A stretch of 64,000 nucleotides of DNA from Hormiphora californensis (GCA_020137815.1 CM035355.1:8016173-8080172), one strand, 5' to 3'; positions 1 to 45,499 are shown, counted from the stretch's first letter. The notes: generated by a model from the sequence alone, not told the origin. Made by a program: numbers and translations.

Positions 1-252
1 ACGAGTTTATCAAGGTACTAAGATATATGAATATCAGCCCAATATCAGTATTCTCTCTCTTTCTCGCCCCTCTCTCTGTCCCTCTCTCTCCTAGTTAAAG
101 TATCAATCTCCCTCCCTCTCTCCTAGTTAAAGTAACAATCTCCCTCCCTCTCTCTCCTAGTTAAAGTAACAATCTCTCCCTCTCTCTCCTAGTTAAAGTA
201 ACAATCTCTCTCTCTCTCTCTCCTAGTTAAAGTAACAATCTCCCTCCACCAG
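1..252 (+). repeat. CT-rich acceptor-proximal array ahead of first visible exon
   Basis: CT-rich sequence in which a unit of about 30-45 bp (ctcctagttaaagtaacaat plus a pyrimidine tract) recurs five times between about 90 and 245, ending at the 3' splice site ccaccag before position 253. Each unit contains tctcctag, itself a plausible 3' splice site. The same unit recurs once at 11659-11690, in front of a different exon of the same gene. Nothing coding is seen here. Confidence 0.75.
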
Positions 253-30578
<30,326 letters not shown>

Positions 30579-30871
30579 AATGTCTGTAATATTTCACTGT
30601 TACCTTGACTGCAATATGAACAGTGCCAGATAAGGAAGTGGTTACCATGGTTACCAGAGAAGGTTTGATGGGGAAGGAAGTGGTTACCATAGTTACCTGC
30701 AAGTGTGATGTTGATATTTTTACAAATCTGGACACTATATTTCAAATGGTATTTGTGTGTGACTTTGTTTGTTCTTTGAACACAGCTCTGTGTTTGTGTT
30801 CGCTGCTGCAGTGAATCATCTTTTACCTGGATTTACCTAAAATATCGGGGACTCAAATGTCAATCCTTTAA
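30579..30871 (+). other. 3' flank of TUT gene
   Basis: Probable 3' untranslated sequence. It contains one copy of GGTTACCATGGTTACC near 30641 and a diverged copy near 30681. I see no clear AATAAA before the piggyBac boundary at 30872. Confidence 0.5.
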
Positions 30872-31467
30872 CCCTTTGAGGACCATAACGATTGGCCGAA
30901 CAGAATTTTCTAATTTTTTGTGGAGAAGGTCAGGAGAATAGTCTAAGATTATACGAAAAGGGTTTACTGAAATCGGGTTTTTACTTTTTGTGTTATGGCA
31001 TGGGTCATATATGACCCAGTGGTACTTATATGGTACAAAAAGGTTAGAGACGTCCTGTGTGAGTTATACTGTTATCAGGGACATAAAAACCGGCTCATTG
31101 GTGTACTAGAGGCATGACTAAACTGTTACAGCCGGAATATTACATCTCAGACGGTTTTTTACCTGATTTGGGTCATATATGACCCAGTGGGCCGTTTGGG
31201 AAAATTTCAATGATATTGCCGAAAACTAATGAGTTTCGCTATTTCAACACAAAATAAGCATTTGAAAGTTATTATTATGCTATATAGTGATTGTTTAACC
31301 ATTCAGATTAGATATTATGGGAATATTTACTAGATTTGGGTCATATATGACCCAGTGGGTCGTATAGGAAAAAATCATACTTCGGATTCAAAAACTCAAA
31401 TTTCAATCTTTATTTCATGTACAACCAATTACTCGTATCAATACAAATCCAATCAATAATAGTCCAA

Positions 31468-32180
31468 TCATTCTAACTGATGGTGATGATAAAAACAGTT
31501 TCGATTTTGAGTCAGACAGAACCCCCTCCCTTTACAACCACTAGCCGAACAACCAATATAGGTTTTCTTGTCCGATTTGCAAACATTACACCTACGCCTC
31601 TGATCGAGGTAAACTGGAAGATGGCTCCCAGAAAGAGCTGGAGCAGATGATCCGTCTTTCTTGACCTGTTGCAATGGGAATGCCCGTTCTATACAACTAA
31701 AGTCCTCAACTATACCTCTACAAACTGCCAAACGAATCTCTTTCGAAGTTTCAGTTTTGTTTGGATGGATGGCCTGGTAAGCTATTCGTGAGTTCATGAG
31801 TGTTTGGTCCATAAAACTAAACACTAGTCTGAGATAGTACCTGTGCTTCATCCTCCTATCAGTTCCGCAAGTAATAGACAGTCTGTCTTGCAAGTCGACT
31901 CCCCCCATATAGGCATTGTAGGACTTGATCACTTCTGGGCATGGAAAGGACGTCTTTGTTGCCTTCCCCTTCACTCTTCTAAGGACTGTTTCGACTTTTT
32001 CACAGCTATTGGCGCTTGTAATGACATGTGCACAGCCTTGTTGTCAATCCATTTTACCACGTTTATTGCCGTAGATGCTACTGCAGATGCGGCAGGTGAC
32101 CGGAATATCTTCATCGCTCCACGTGACATGTCCTTATCTGCAGGAAACGATGGCATTCCTTGCCGACAACTACTTCTCAA
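31468..32180 (-). pseudogene. piggyBac transposase fragment, left palindrome arm
   Basis: Two minus-strand frames (31971-32180 and 31468-31974) cover the C-terminal transposase: FPADKDMSRG, WIDNKAV, then MGGVDLQDRL, which holds the last catalytic Asp of DDE_Tnp_1_7, and a C-terminal Cys-rich domain (CNVCKSDKKTYIGC, KGRGFC). The N-terminal half is missing and the two segments are in different frames, so it is dead. It mirrors the right arm about a centre near 32205. Confidence 0.8.
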
Positions 32181-32942
32181 CCCCCGCCCTAGTCCTCAAC
32201 CTTCTCGAGAATGGAATCTATTATACTGGGGTAGTTTCAGCAGGTCGAAAAGGAATGCCATCGTTTCCTGCAGATAAGGACATGTCACGTGGAGAGATGA
32301 AGATATTCCGGTCACCTGCCGCATCTGCAGTAGCATCTACGGCAATAAACGTGGTAAAATGGATCGACAACAAGGCTGTTCATGTCATTACAAGCGCCAA
32401 TAGCTGGGAAAAGTCGAAACAGTCCAGAGAAGAGTGAAGGGGAAGGCAACAAAGTCGTCCTTTCTATGCCCAGAAGTGATCAAGTCCTACAATGCCTATA
32501 TGGGGGAGTCGACTTGCAAGACAGACTGTCTATTACTTGTGGAACTGATAGGAGGACGAAGCACAGGTACTATCTCAGACTAGTGTTTAGTTTTATGGAC
32601 CAAACACTCATGAACTCACGAATAGCTTACCAGGCCATCCATCCAAACAAAACTGAAACTTCGAAAGAGTTTCGTTTGGCAGTTTGTAGAGGTATTATAG
32701 TTGAGGACTTTAGTTGTATAGAACGAGCATTCCCATTGCAACAGGTCAAGAAAGACGGATCCTCTGCTCCAGCTCTTTCTGGGAGCCATCTTCCAGTTTA
32801 CCTCGATCAGAGGCGTAGGTGTAATGTTTGCAAATCGGACAAGAAAACCTATATTGGTTGTTCGGCTAGTGGTTGTAAAGGGAGGGGGTTCTGTCTGACT
32901 CAAAATCGAAACTGTTTTTATCATCACCATCAGTTAGAATGA
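32160..32942 (+). pseudogene. piggyBac transposase fragment, loop and right palindrome arm
   Basis: Reads from the unpaired centre: ADNYFSTPALVLNLLENGIY (the DNYF block with the second catalytic Asp), RKGMPSFPADKDMSRGEM, then a frame change near 32400-32437 into GGVDLQDRL and the Cys-rich C-terminal domain ending HHHHQLE. The first catalytic Asp and everything before it are absent. The frame break and truncation make it non-functional. Confidence 0.8.
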
Positions 32943-33173
32943 TTAGACTATTATTGATTGGATTTGTATTGATAGGAGTAATTGGTTGTACATGAAATAA
33001 AGATTGAAATTTGAGTTTTTGAATCCGAATTATGATTTTTTTCCTATACGACCCACTGGGTCATATATGACCCAAATCTAGTAGTTTAGTTTAAAATAAA
33101 TGGAACGAAAAACAGTGAGAATTAATAAATAATTGATCCACTTCGTTCGGACTAAAAAAAAGGAAGAAAAGAA

Positions 33174-33203
33174 TATACACACACACACTCACACACACAC
33201 ACG

Positions 33204-33240
<37 letters not shown>

Positions 33241-33495
33241 ACTCACACACGCTCACGCACACTCACACCCCCGCACGCACACACACACAAAAAAAACGGA
33301 CACACAACACACACGCATACAATCACCCACACGCGTACACGCACAATCGCCCACTCGGACTCACAATCACCCAAAACACCAAAAAAACGCTCCCACTAAA
33401 CTCTAACGAGACTGCAATAATGCACACAAAAAAAAATCACCAACTAACACAGTACATACCGGTCAAGCCCACACACGCACACACACACACACGTG

Positions 33496-33530
<35 letters not shown>

Positions 33531-33540
33531 GCACACCCAA
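33174..33540. repeat. CA-rich microsatellite
   Basis: (CA)n with CACG and CACT variants, in two blocks (33174-33290 and 33470-33540) separated by A-rich and CA-rich sequence. It lies directly past the 3' end of the minus-strand LINE fragment, so it may have grown from the LINE tail. Confidence 0.85.
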
Positions 33541-33630
33541 GCATGCAGGTAGAGTTAGATAAACGTGGGCTGCAACTCTTCACCGGACATGAAGATTTAT
33601 CAGTGGAACCGGTTCTTCGCCCTGAGGCAG

Positions 33631-35049
33631 TTAGCCGGGCCCAGGACTTTCAGATCTATGTGTGCGACATGCGGCCAGAAATTTGTTGAGTGGTGTGATC
33701 AGTTCGGGATTGAAGATGTGTGATGTGCTTTTGGATTTGAGTGATATTTGGAGAAGTTCTGGCGTGTTCTTTCTCAGTTCCTCGTACTCGGGACAGTCAA
33801 ATAGAGCGTGTGTTTCATCCTCAAAGATAGGGTCCGCCATAGGTAGCTGGTTGAGAGTATCGGCGTTTGATCTGTCAACACAGTAACGGCATGTGCGCAG
33901 GTCACCCGTGTAACGACCTGTTTCGATAAGGAGGTCGTGAGCACTGAGTCTCAGTTTGGCGACGTGTGTTCTGTCTTGTCTTCGTAGATCCAGGTATTGG
34001 GAGTATCCATACTCTTGTTTAATCGTGTTGAAGAAACTGAGTTTGGATTGGGTGCTGCGCAGTGCGTCCCAGTGGTGAACATGTTGGTGTTCAAGTTGGT
34101 CTCTGCCGCCTATCCTTAGGGTGGAGTCCCAAAAGTCAAACCACTCCAGGTTGAGAGTGCGTTGTTCACGGACGGCGAGGGCGAGTAGAGATGAGTCTTG
34201 GTCATCTGATGCTTTTGACAGGGCTCTAATGAAATATTTCGAGCACTGCTGATGGACCGAGATTGATAGGGGTGCTCTTCCCGTTTCTCCGTACACTGCC
34301 GTGTTGGTTGTTTTGCTGTGCACACCCAGTACCCATTTGAGAAATCCAAGGTGTACTCGTTCAAAATGATCGGTAGATAGTCTCTTGAAGTATCCTTTAT
34401 GGTCTAGATGATCTCCTCTGGTTCTCGCTCTTGCCGCTTGAGTGGTGGGTAGCCACACCGGTACTCCGTAAGTTAGGATGGGAGCAATTAGGTGGTCGAA
34501 TAGCTTCATCAGACTCCAGCCCGAGAGAGCCTGTGAGTTTATTGTACGTTTGAGAACTAGACATGCACGTTTCCCTTTGGTTGATAGGTTTTCAATTGCT
34601 GGTTTGAGGGAACCTGTTGCGGAGAAGATCAGGCCCAGATAGCAATAGTGCTTGGTTGGTTGAAGGGATTTGTTATTTAGCTTGAATCCATAGCTTTCCG
34701 GTAGAAGTCTGCCCTGATTGTTAAAAACTAACACCTGGGTTTTGTCAATATTAACTTCAAGTTCCCACGTCCTTGTGTAGTGACCCAGGGTGTCTAGAAG
34801 AGACTGTAAAGAAGTCTTGTTGAGAGCCAGGACCACAATGTCGTCCGCCCACATCAGGTTATTGGTTGGCTTGTTGTCAAGTTGGGGGAAAGTTCCTGGT
34901 GTTTCGTTGAGAAGATGGGATAGCTCGTGAACAAACATTTTAAATAGTTCGGGGGATAAGGGGTGCCCCTGTTCGGTGCCGATTAGGACGCAGAACGACT
35001 CAGACAGTTTGTCCGCCAGCCTTATGCACGTAGTTGATCCCTCGTACAT
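33631..35049 (-). pseudogene. Non-LTR retrotransposon ORF2 fragment (reverse transcriptase)
   Basis: A 472-codon open stretch. It shows reverse-transcriptase block GTEQGHPLSPELF, the active-site block MWADDIVVLA (WADD in place of F/YADD), NIDKTQVLVF and YLGLIF. The C-terminal end has CRYC and HALFDCP, the usual zinc-binding tail of LINE ORF2. The endonuclease and the first reverse-transcriptase blocks are missing, so it is 5'-truncated, as LINE copies often are. It sits inside the piggyBac element. I do not assign a clade. Confidence 0.85.
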
Positions 35050-35432
35050 ATTCTGGAGACAGGAAAAGAAGTTGCCGCCGACCCCAATTTTTGAAATCGC
35101 TATAGCTCAGTCAATTTTTAATATTTTTTGATGCGGCTTTTTTCTTGCAGTTCTAGTTGGTCTTCTTCTAAAGTGTTTAAAATTATAGAAAATTCGTAGG
35201 AGGCGTTTAGAAATGGCATCAAAAGTTAAAAAATGACCAAAATGAACATCATTTGGACCCAATTATCTAAACCTTAACATCAATGATTGCGGATGAAACT
35301 TTGATTTTTAGGTAGAGAAATGTCTAAACTATCGTTTAGGCTTTAGTTTGGGCTCAAAAGTTAACCCTGAAGCTGGGAAATCAGTCTTCAGTGCAATGGG
35401 TCATATATGGCCTGTGGTCCTCAAAGGGTTAA

Positions 35433-38177
<2,745 letters not shown>

Positions 38178-39235
38178 TCACAGGTGAGTTAAAGGCTGCA
38201 TAGCCCCACCACCCATCAGTCCCGTGTGATCTGGGTGCATCATGGCTCCGTAGTGAGTGGGATCTTGTGCTGTTAGGTACATGTTGATCATATCCGTCAA
38301 GTCCCTCGGGCACTTCTCGGACGAGTTCCCTATCGTTGGGGATGATATCACGCTCTCTGTCTTCACCTGTTGTTGAGGCTCCGTCTTGAGGTTCAGTGTT
38401 GGGGTGGTAGTCGTGGTGACTGGCTGGGGCCGGTACATTGGGGAGAGATCCTGGGACCCGTACGGGCTGGTACACGTGTTAACTGGGCTCATGTACCCAT
38501 GGTACGGGTTACTAACAAACTCAGGGTACCTGGTTCCAAGATCAGCTGCTGTGGTACCGTACTGGACAGCGGTGGCAGACCGGTGGAGGGTGGATACCTG
38601 GCTCTGGTAGACGTCCATCATAGCTTTATAGGTACTGGTGGGGATGTACCCTGAATTGGTTGGGATGGAACTCTGGATGTAACTGGACCTGTCCATCAGG
38701 AGACCCCTGTCAGTCCACATGGCACCCCATATCTGTCCTTCTTTAGAGCAGCCTTGGCCTTCCTTCGTGGTCGGTATTTGTAGTCAGGGAATTCCTTCAT
38801 GTGCAGGGCTCTGAGCCTCTTAGCCTCCTCGATAAACGGTTTCTTCTCGTCCTTCTGTCAGCATTTCCAGTCGAGGCCGAGCCGTTTAGAGATCTCAGAA
38901 TTGTGCATTTTCGGGTTTTCCTGGGCCATCTTCCTCCTCTGACCCCTGCTCCACACCATGAATGCGTTCATTGGCCGCTTTATCCGCTCCGTCTTCTCCT
39001 TGTTGGTGTGTGTGGTCTGGTGGTGTCCCGGGTGGGATGCAGGAAGGGTGGCTGGAGAGGGTATCTGGTGGGGTAGAGTCTGGATCACGGAGTTTAAACC
39101 TCCCAGCGTTGTCAAGGAACTGGTTGGCACGTAACTATGGTGACCAGAAACTCCACCACTCGTCATGTTCATCATCATGTTAGCTGCTGGGCTGCTGTGT
39201 GGATTTCCGCAAACAATGAATGGGGTGTAAAGCAA
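38178..39235 (-). CDS. SoxB: SoxB-type HMG-box transcription factor, single exon, with frame breaks
   Basis: A nuclear DNA-binding factor binding the minor groove at ACAAAG-like sites. The HMG box starts [20 protein letters not shown] and continues [13 protein letters not shown], then [19 protein letters not shown] and [11 protein letters not shown]. The tail ends MQPLTHL, close to the PLSHM ending of Sox2/3, which with KKD after the box supports group B1. The frame is broken three times: one base missing in the A run at 38864-38866 (creating TGA at 38858-38860), one extra in the C pair at 38851-38852, and one missing just past the box near 38716-38725. Net length then fits about 352 codons. 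Flanking protein is intact, so sequencing error is likelier than decay. The start may be 39235 or the Met run near 39178. Confidence 0.85.
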
Positions 39236-39339
39236 CTAAGAGTTTTGACAATTCACAGTACAAGGCACGTATTAAGAAGATGGTGGTCTGTATGGTGTGT
39301 GTTGAGAGAGGGATGGTGGGAGAGCGCTCTCTCTCCCAA

Positions 39340-39480
39340 CGCGCGCCTCCTCAGGTCACGTGGTCTCCAAGTCACGTGATCTACAGGGCACTCCGCGAAC
39401 TGCGTGATGCGAGCGAGAGGAGGTCACGTGCTCACCGGCCAATCAGAGAGCAGGATGGGAGGTCACGTGATACGGAGTGG
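39340..39480. promoter_or_regulatory. E-box/CCAAT cluster upstream of SoxB
   Basis: Four CACGTG E-boxes (about 39357, 39373, 39425 and 39464) lie within 110 bp, with one CCAAT box (ggccaatcag) 10-15 bp past the third. The position, 100-250 bp upstream of the SoxB start, suits a promoter. Function is inferred from motifs only. Confidence 0.5.
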
Positions 39481-39924
39481 TGTTCTCACATCATACTGCT
39501 CGTTCTCTCTCCGGCTGAGAGCTACTGTTGCCTGAAACGGGAGGGGGCTTGTCAGGAGTGTTGAGGGGGAGGAGCTGGGTTGCACTCTAAAAATGGGATC
39601 CAGGGAGTTTTATTAGACACACCGCAATAGACAGCTAGACAGGGTGGCAGACAAACAAGACAAACAAGGATAGGAGATACTTCTGAGAGGGTATAACGAG
39701 ATATGGGTTGGTGGAGATGTCAGAGAGGGATGTGAGTTTAGAGATGTGAAGAGGGAGGTTTTCAAGTTGGAAGTTCTGAGGGCATAATGTGAGATATGGG
39801 GTGTCAGAGAGGGATGTGAATTTAGAGAGAGAGACGGTACACAAATCGTAGTACAATGTTCCACACTGTGTCTACTACATTTATACACACGGTGTGAGCA
39901 TTCATAATTCATGAGCAGCTTTCT

Positions 39925-39947
39925 ATCCTCTCTCTCTCTCTCTCTCA

Positions 39948-40046
<99 letters not shown>

Positions 40047-40060
40047 TCTCTCTCTCTCAT
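39925..40060. repeat. (CT)n microsatellite
   Basis: CT run with occasional CTAT or CACT interruptions. Sequence between the Sox promoter and the 40.69-kb array otherwise shows nothing recognisable. Confidence 0.9.
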
Positions 40061-40687
40061 TCTTTCTCTCTCCACCTCTCTCTCCCGCGGTCTCTCTTCC
40101 CCGCCATTCCTAAATTCTGCAGGCTATACCATTTGACGCCCAACTAACTCCCAAGCAAAGCATGAATTTCTTACCAAGATTCACCAGTTCACACTAGCAT
40201 TCCCATTCACGCCGAGATCAACAGATAATGCACTCACTGGGATCCAGCATATAGAATGAACTACTACTAGGGAGCTAATGCTGCAACATCAGAGGTAGTA
40301 CAACAGTGAACATTGCATGGCTCTAGAGAGGGAGCACAACAACTACAACAGCACAGCGAAGAAGGAGCTCTAGAGACTACAACAACAGCGCAGGTCGCAT
40401 TATGAGAAGTGACTCGAACACAATCGCACAATACAACAATTTCAATGGTTTGAATAAGAATACAGGCCTCTCTCTCATTCATTGTCTCTCTCCCTCTCAT
40501 TGTGTGTGTCTCTCTCTCTCTCCTTCCCTCTCGACAATGCGCTACGCTCAGCTATTGTGGACTACCTCTCTCCCTTAGAGTCTCTCTCCCTCCCTCTCTC
40601 CCTAAGAGATGTATATAACAACTCCACCAAACAATACTCAACACATAATACCCAGATCTCTCACAAAGAAGACACAATGTTAGAGGT

Positions 40688-42478
40688 GATACAATGTATT
40701 CTGGATACAATGAACACCACACACATGATACAATGAACACCACACACATGATACAATGTATTCTGGATACAATGAACACCACACACATGATACAATGTAT
40801 TCTGGATACAATGAACACCACACACATGATACAATGTATTCTGGATACAATGAACACCACACACGTGATACAATGTATTCTGGATACAATGAACACCACA
40901 CACATGATACAATGTATTCTGGATACAATGAACACCACACACATGATACAATGTATTCTGGATACAATGAACACCACACACATGATACAATGTATTCTGG
41001 ATACAATGAACACCACACACATGATACAATGTATTCTGGATACAATGAACACCACACACATGATACAATGTATTCTGGGTACAATGAACACCACACACAT
41101 GATACAATGTATTCTGGATACAATGAACACCACACACATGATACAATGTATTCTGGATACAATGAACACCACACACATGATACAATGTATTCTGGATACA
41201 ATGAACACCACACACATGATACAATGTATTCTGGATACAATGAACACCACACACATGATACAATGTATTCTGGATACAATGAACACCACACACATGATAC
41301 AATGTATTCTGGATACAATGAACACCACACACACATGATACAATGTATTCTGGATACAATGAACACCACACACATGATACAATGTATTCTGGATACAATG
41401 AACACCACACACATGATACAATGTATTCTGGATACAATGAACACCACACACATGATACAATGTATTCTGGATACAATGAACACCACACACATGATACAAT
41501 GTATTCTGGATACAATGAACACCACACACATGATACAATGTATTCTGGATACAATGAACACCACACACATGATACAATGTATTCTGGATACAATGAACAC
41601 CACACACATGATACAATGTATTCTGGATACAATGAACACCACACACATGATACAATGTATTCTGGATACAATGAACACCACACACATGATACAATGTATT
41701 CTGGATACAATGAACACCACACACATGATACAATGTATTCTGGATACAATGAACACCACACACATGATACAATGTATTCTGGATACAATGAACACCACAC
41801 ACATGATACAATGTATTCTGGATACAATGAACACCACACACATGATACAATGTATTCTGGATACAATGAACACCACACACATGATACAATGTATTCTGGA
41901 TACAATGAAACACCACACACATGATACAATGTATTCTGGATACAATGAACACCACACACATGATACAATGTATTCTGGATACAATGAACACCACACACAT
42001 GATACAATGTATTCTGGATACAATGAACACCACACACATGATACAATGTATTCTGGATACAATGAACACCACACACATGATACAATGTATTCTGGATACA
42101 ATGAACACCACACACATGATACAATGTATTCTGGATACAATGAACACCACACATGATACAATGTATTCTGGATACAATGAACACCACACACATGATACAA
42201 TGTATTCTGGATACAATGAACACCACACACATGATACAATGTATTCTGGATACAATGAACACCACACACATGATACAATGTATTCTGGATACAATGAACA
42301 CCACACACATGATACAATGTATTCTGGATACAATGAACACCACACACATGATACAATGTATTCTGGATACAATGAACACCACACACATGATACAATGTAT
42401 TCTGGATACAATGAACACCACACACATGATACAATGTATTCTGGATACAATGAACACCACACACATGATACAATGAAT
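40688..42478. repeat. 39-bp tandem array, about 45 copies
   Basis: The unit is acaatgtattctggatacaa plus tgaacaccacacacatgat. It contains the inverted repeat TGTAT-tctgg-ATACA. Because 39 is a multiple of three and the unit lacks stops in several frames, open frames up to 695 codons arise on both strands. Units are almost identical; sporadic 1-2-bp indels (near 41330, 41907 and 42150) shift the frame, which argues against coding. Confidence 0.95.
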
Positions 42479-42514
42479 ATACCGAGAGAGACAATACCCA
42501 CCCACCAGATGTGT

Positions 42515-42660
42515 GAGACAATGTTATACACCAAGAACGGCAGGTACCTCCAATGACCAATAGCCCCACATTGGGGTTGTGTGAGAGACAATGTTATACA
42601 CCAAGAACGGCAGGTACCTCCAATGACCAATAGCCCCACATTGGGGGTGTGTGAGAGACA
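42515..42660. repeat. 75-bp direct duplication
   Basis: Two copies of caatgttatacaccaagaac plus ggcaggtacctccaatgacc plus a GTGTGAGAGA end, directly adjoining the 39-bp array. Confidence 0.8.
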
Positions 42661-42779
42661 ATGATATATTTATTGTCCATGGTGGGCTGTATTATTATTA
42701 TTATATTCAAGGCTGTTGTTACAAAGCTGTACACATTCATCTCCCACTATCATGTGTGTGTGTGTGTCATTGTATACCC

Positions 42780-42960
42780 TAGGGAGGCCATGTTGAATGC
42801 AGTCCCATTATTATTGTGTGTGTGGGGGTTGAATGCAGTCCCATTATTGTGTGTGTGTGTGGGGATGAATGCAGTCCCATTATTGTGTGTGTGGGGGTTG
42901 AATGCAGTCCATTGTGGGCTCCCATTATTGTGAGTCCCATTATATGTTGAACCATTATTG
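42780..42960. repeat. Short degenerate array, cccattattgtgtgtg type
   Basis: Four or five units of about 30-45 bp containing ttgaatgcagtcccattatt and a GT run. The remainder to 43220 has further scattered ccattat motifs. No gene is recognised. Confidence 0.7.
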
Positions 42961-43220
42961 TGCCTCTTTGATCCATTATTGTGTCTTGTTCATGTACACA
43001 ATTGTACCTCCCATTATACTCTCAATAACCCTCGTTCTGTGTCCATGCTGCTGCAGTTCAGTGTGTGTCCATTATATATGGACCTCATCCAGGTGGGACG
43101 GTGCACACTATATCATGGAGACTATATAGTAGTCCCATTATTGGACTGCCTTGTTCGTAGATCTTCAATGCTGCAGTGTGTCCATTATGGGGATCAAGGT
43201 GGCCAAACATTGTAGAGACT

Positions 43221-43683
43221 ATAAGTTGATGTCAGATTCAAGATATATTTACAAGCTGAATCAGCTGATAAGATGTCCTTTGTTATAGGCTTGAGTTCCT
43301 AAACACTAAATCTATCTAGTTGGCAGCACTGTAATGTTCCCCTCAGGACCCCCATCCTTTTTGTGTTCAGATTTTGCCCGAACTAACTAGTTACTAGTTC
43401 TAGTTACTAGTTACTAGTTACCTTTCAGGGCAGTGTTCCTAATTAGTTATTGTTTAGCATTTAATTAGTGAGTATTTCTCAATTCCTGGCAGTTTTTAGT
43501 TTCGCAATGCACCCTTTTCTTCGTTTTTGAAACATTGTGCCCTTCTCTATCTCTATCTCCCTCTCTATCTCTCTATCTCCCTCAACCCCCCTCCCCCCTC
43601 GTTGACCAATCAGCCCCTTCTCGATGTGGGGGACCTCGATCTCTGTCTTCTTTCTCTCGCCCTAGCCTCATGTCCCCATTCCC

Positions 43684-43727
<44 letters not shown>

Positions 43728-43812
43728 TTCTCTCTTCTCTCTCTCGCTAGCAAATAATTTGTGCTTCAGTTTGTTTGCCTTGGAAAACAATTATACCCCT
43801 CCTGAAAGAAAT

Positions 43813-43852
<40 letters not shown>

Positions 43853-45200
43853 GGAAAAGAATATAGATTAATAGAGGAGAAATTGAGAAAAGAAGAGAGA
43901 AGAAAGACGAGAGTATATATTTTTCCCCCTCTGGGACCCGAATGACTTACTTTTCGTTATAAAAGACCCAAAGATATAGAGCGGGAAAGGGGACAAAGAC
44001 ATTTCCCCTGTTTTTTGACGAACAAGATTCTTTACCCCCCCAAGGACGATTATTCTCCGCCCCCCCCCCAACCGGCCCCCCCCCCCAAAGGTCCAAACAA
44101 CCCCTTTCCAGTAGGTGTGGCTGGTAGTATAACAGGAGGGGTGACTCATGAGTCACCAATATTAAATCGTGTGTGTGGATCTATTCCAGTGATCTATGGA
44201 TGGGAGGTGGCCCTTTTCAGGGTTCAAAACGTATTTAGACAGTTAGCAGTAACACCACTACTCACTAGGTTGGCAAGAAACTAATATTACTAATTTTAGT
44301 GAATATATCACTAATTTTAGTGAATATATCACTAATATTAGTCAAGTCCCTCACACTCCAGTAGAACTTGTTGAGTAAGGGGGAACAAAGTAGAACACAA
44401 TGATAATGGTAGGGTCGCTATTTGAGATTTCATTGTGTGAGAATTGTATTGACAATATGAGTGACTATGCTTTGTATTAGAAATCATAATGAGAGAGAGA
44501 GGTTAATTGTTGTCACCATTGTGGGGGGATGAATCAGTCACTATTGTTGACAATCATTTTTTGTGTTGGTGGATACAATCTTGGGTGATAGATAATCTAT
44601 GGTCCACTTCTTTTATCGTGATAGTTAATATATCAGAACTGAATTTTCTCTCTCCTTTGCTCATATATATTCCTGGTAACACATACAAACCAAAATACAA
44701 GCTTTTTTTCTTGTTGGTAGGGAGTAAACACGTGACTCTGTGGAGAACCAATCAGATTGCTCTGTTGCTATCACATGACTCTATGGAGAACCAATCAGAT
44801 TGCTCTATTTCTGTCTCGTGTCCTATTGGTATCAGCGTACCCAGAGCTGTAGTGTGTCACTAGTGGATCCTTCTCTTTCCCTGCAGTCTCTCTCCCTCTT
44901 TTCTAGCCCTATCTCTCAGTGTTCTCACTCTCTCTCTCACTCTGTCTCCTCTCTGTGCCTCACTCCCCTTCCCTCTCTTCCTCTAGATCTATCCCTCTCT
45001 TTTCTCTCTCTCTCCCCCCTCTCTCTCTTTACTTTCTCTCTCGCTTGCTCACTGCTCGGACCTGACACAATGGCATGGTATGAGCACATGTGCTATAATA
45101 GCCCTCGGACCAATGAGAAAGCTCGCTGAGAGTCACGTGAGTCAGGGAGCCAATGAGAGTGCTCCATTCTTCCAGGTCTGCCTGTCACGTGACCAGTCAA
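43221..45200. other. Intergenic region with promoter-like module near 44.7-45.2 kb
   Basis: No supported gene. It contains short repeats (ctaattttagtgaatatat at 44288-44340), CT and GA runs, and C-rich stretches (44060-44095). The only structured part is the E-box/CCAAT block listed separately. Confidence 0.5.
44726..45195. promoter_or_regulatory. Repeated E-box plus CCAAT module
   Basis: A block with E-box then gactctgtggagaaccaatc is present twice in tandem (cacgtgact at about 44729, cacatgact at about 44772), followed by a reverse CCAAT (ctattggt). Further on are agtcacgtgagtcagggagc-caatgag (about 45133) and tgtcacgtgacc (about 45185). E-box to CCAAT spacing is about 15-20 bp each time. 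No gene start can be assigned. Confidence 0.45.
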
Positions 45201-45499
45201 GTAGATAGAGAGTGGGATCTGGAACCCCCCTGATATCACCTGATATCACATTCATCAGAACGAAATGAATTACGTAGTTTGGCAATACTACATTTATATT
45301 GAATGTTATTGTCCATTTAATGAATTTTCAACATTGCGGTTCTTGCACCTCTGTGTTAAAAGCCCAAATAAAATAAAATCTGTTTGGAAGTGCAATAAAG
45401 AGAAAAGGATTTTGAAAACAAAGTCACACACACAGAGTCACAGAACTATATTATTAAGATCCCTGAGGGGAGATCAGGTCACACACAACACTCCCTGAG

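Larger units (their letters stand above)
30872..35428. mobile_element. piggyBac-family element, defective and nested
   Basis: Terminal inverted repeats CCCTTTGAGGACCA and TGGTCCTCAAAGGG are flanked on both sides by TTAA (30868-30871 and 35429-35432), the piggyBac target. Interior: an inverted duplication of the transposase 3' part (31328-33083), a CA-rich microsatellite and a LINE fragment. The 16-bp palindrome GGGTCATATATGACCC occurs at about 31004, 31168, 31338 and 33058, with a variant near the right end (35399); these are candidate transposase-binding sites. Confidence 0.88.

Noticed and set aside
32075-32437. 120-codon plus-strand ORF across the palindrome centre as an intact transposase piece
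   Set aside because: Its first part is the left arm read backwards; only the loop and right arm correspond to transposase.
40552-42639. Open frames of 466-695 codons on both strands
   Set aside because: They are by-products of a 39-bp array lacking stops. Three overlapping frames are open at once, the unit is almost invariant at DNA level, and 1-2-bp indels shift the frame.
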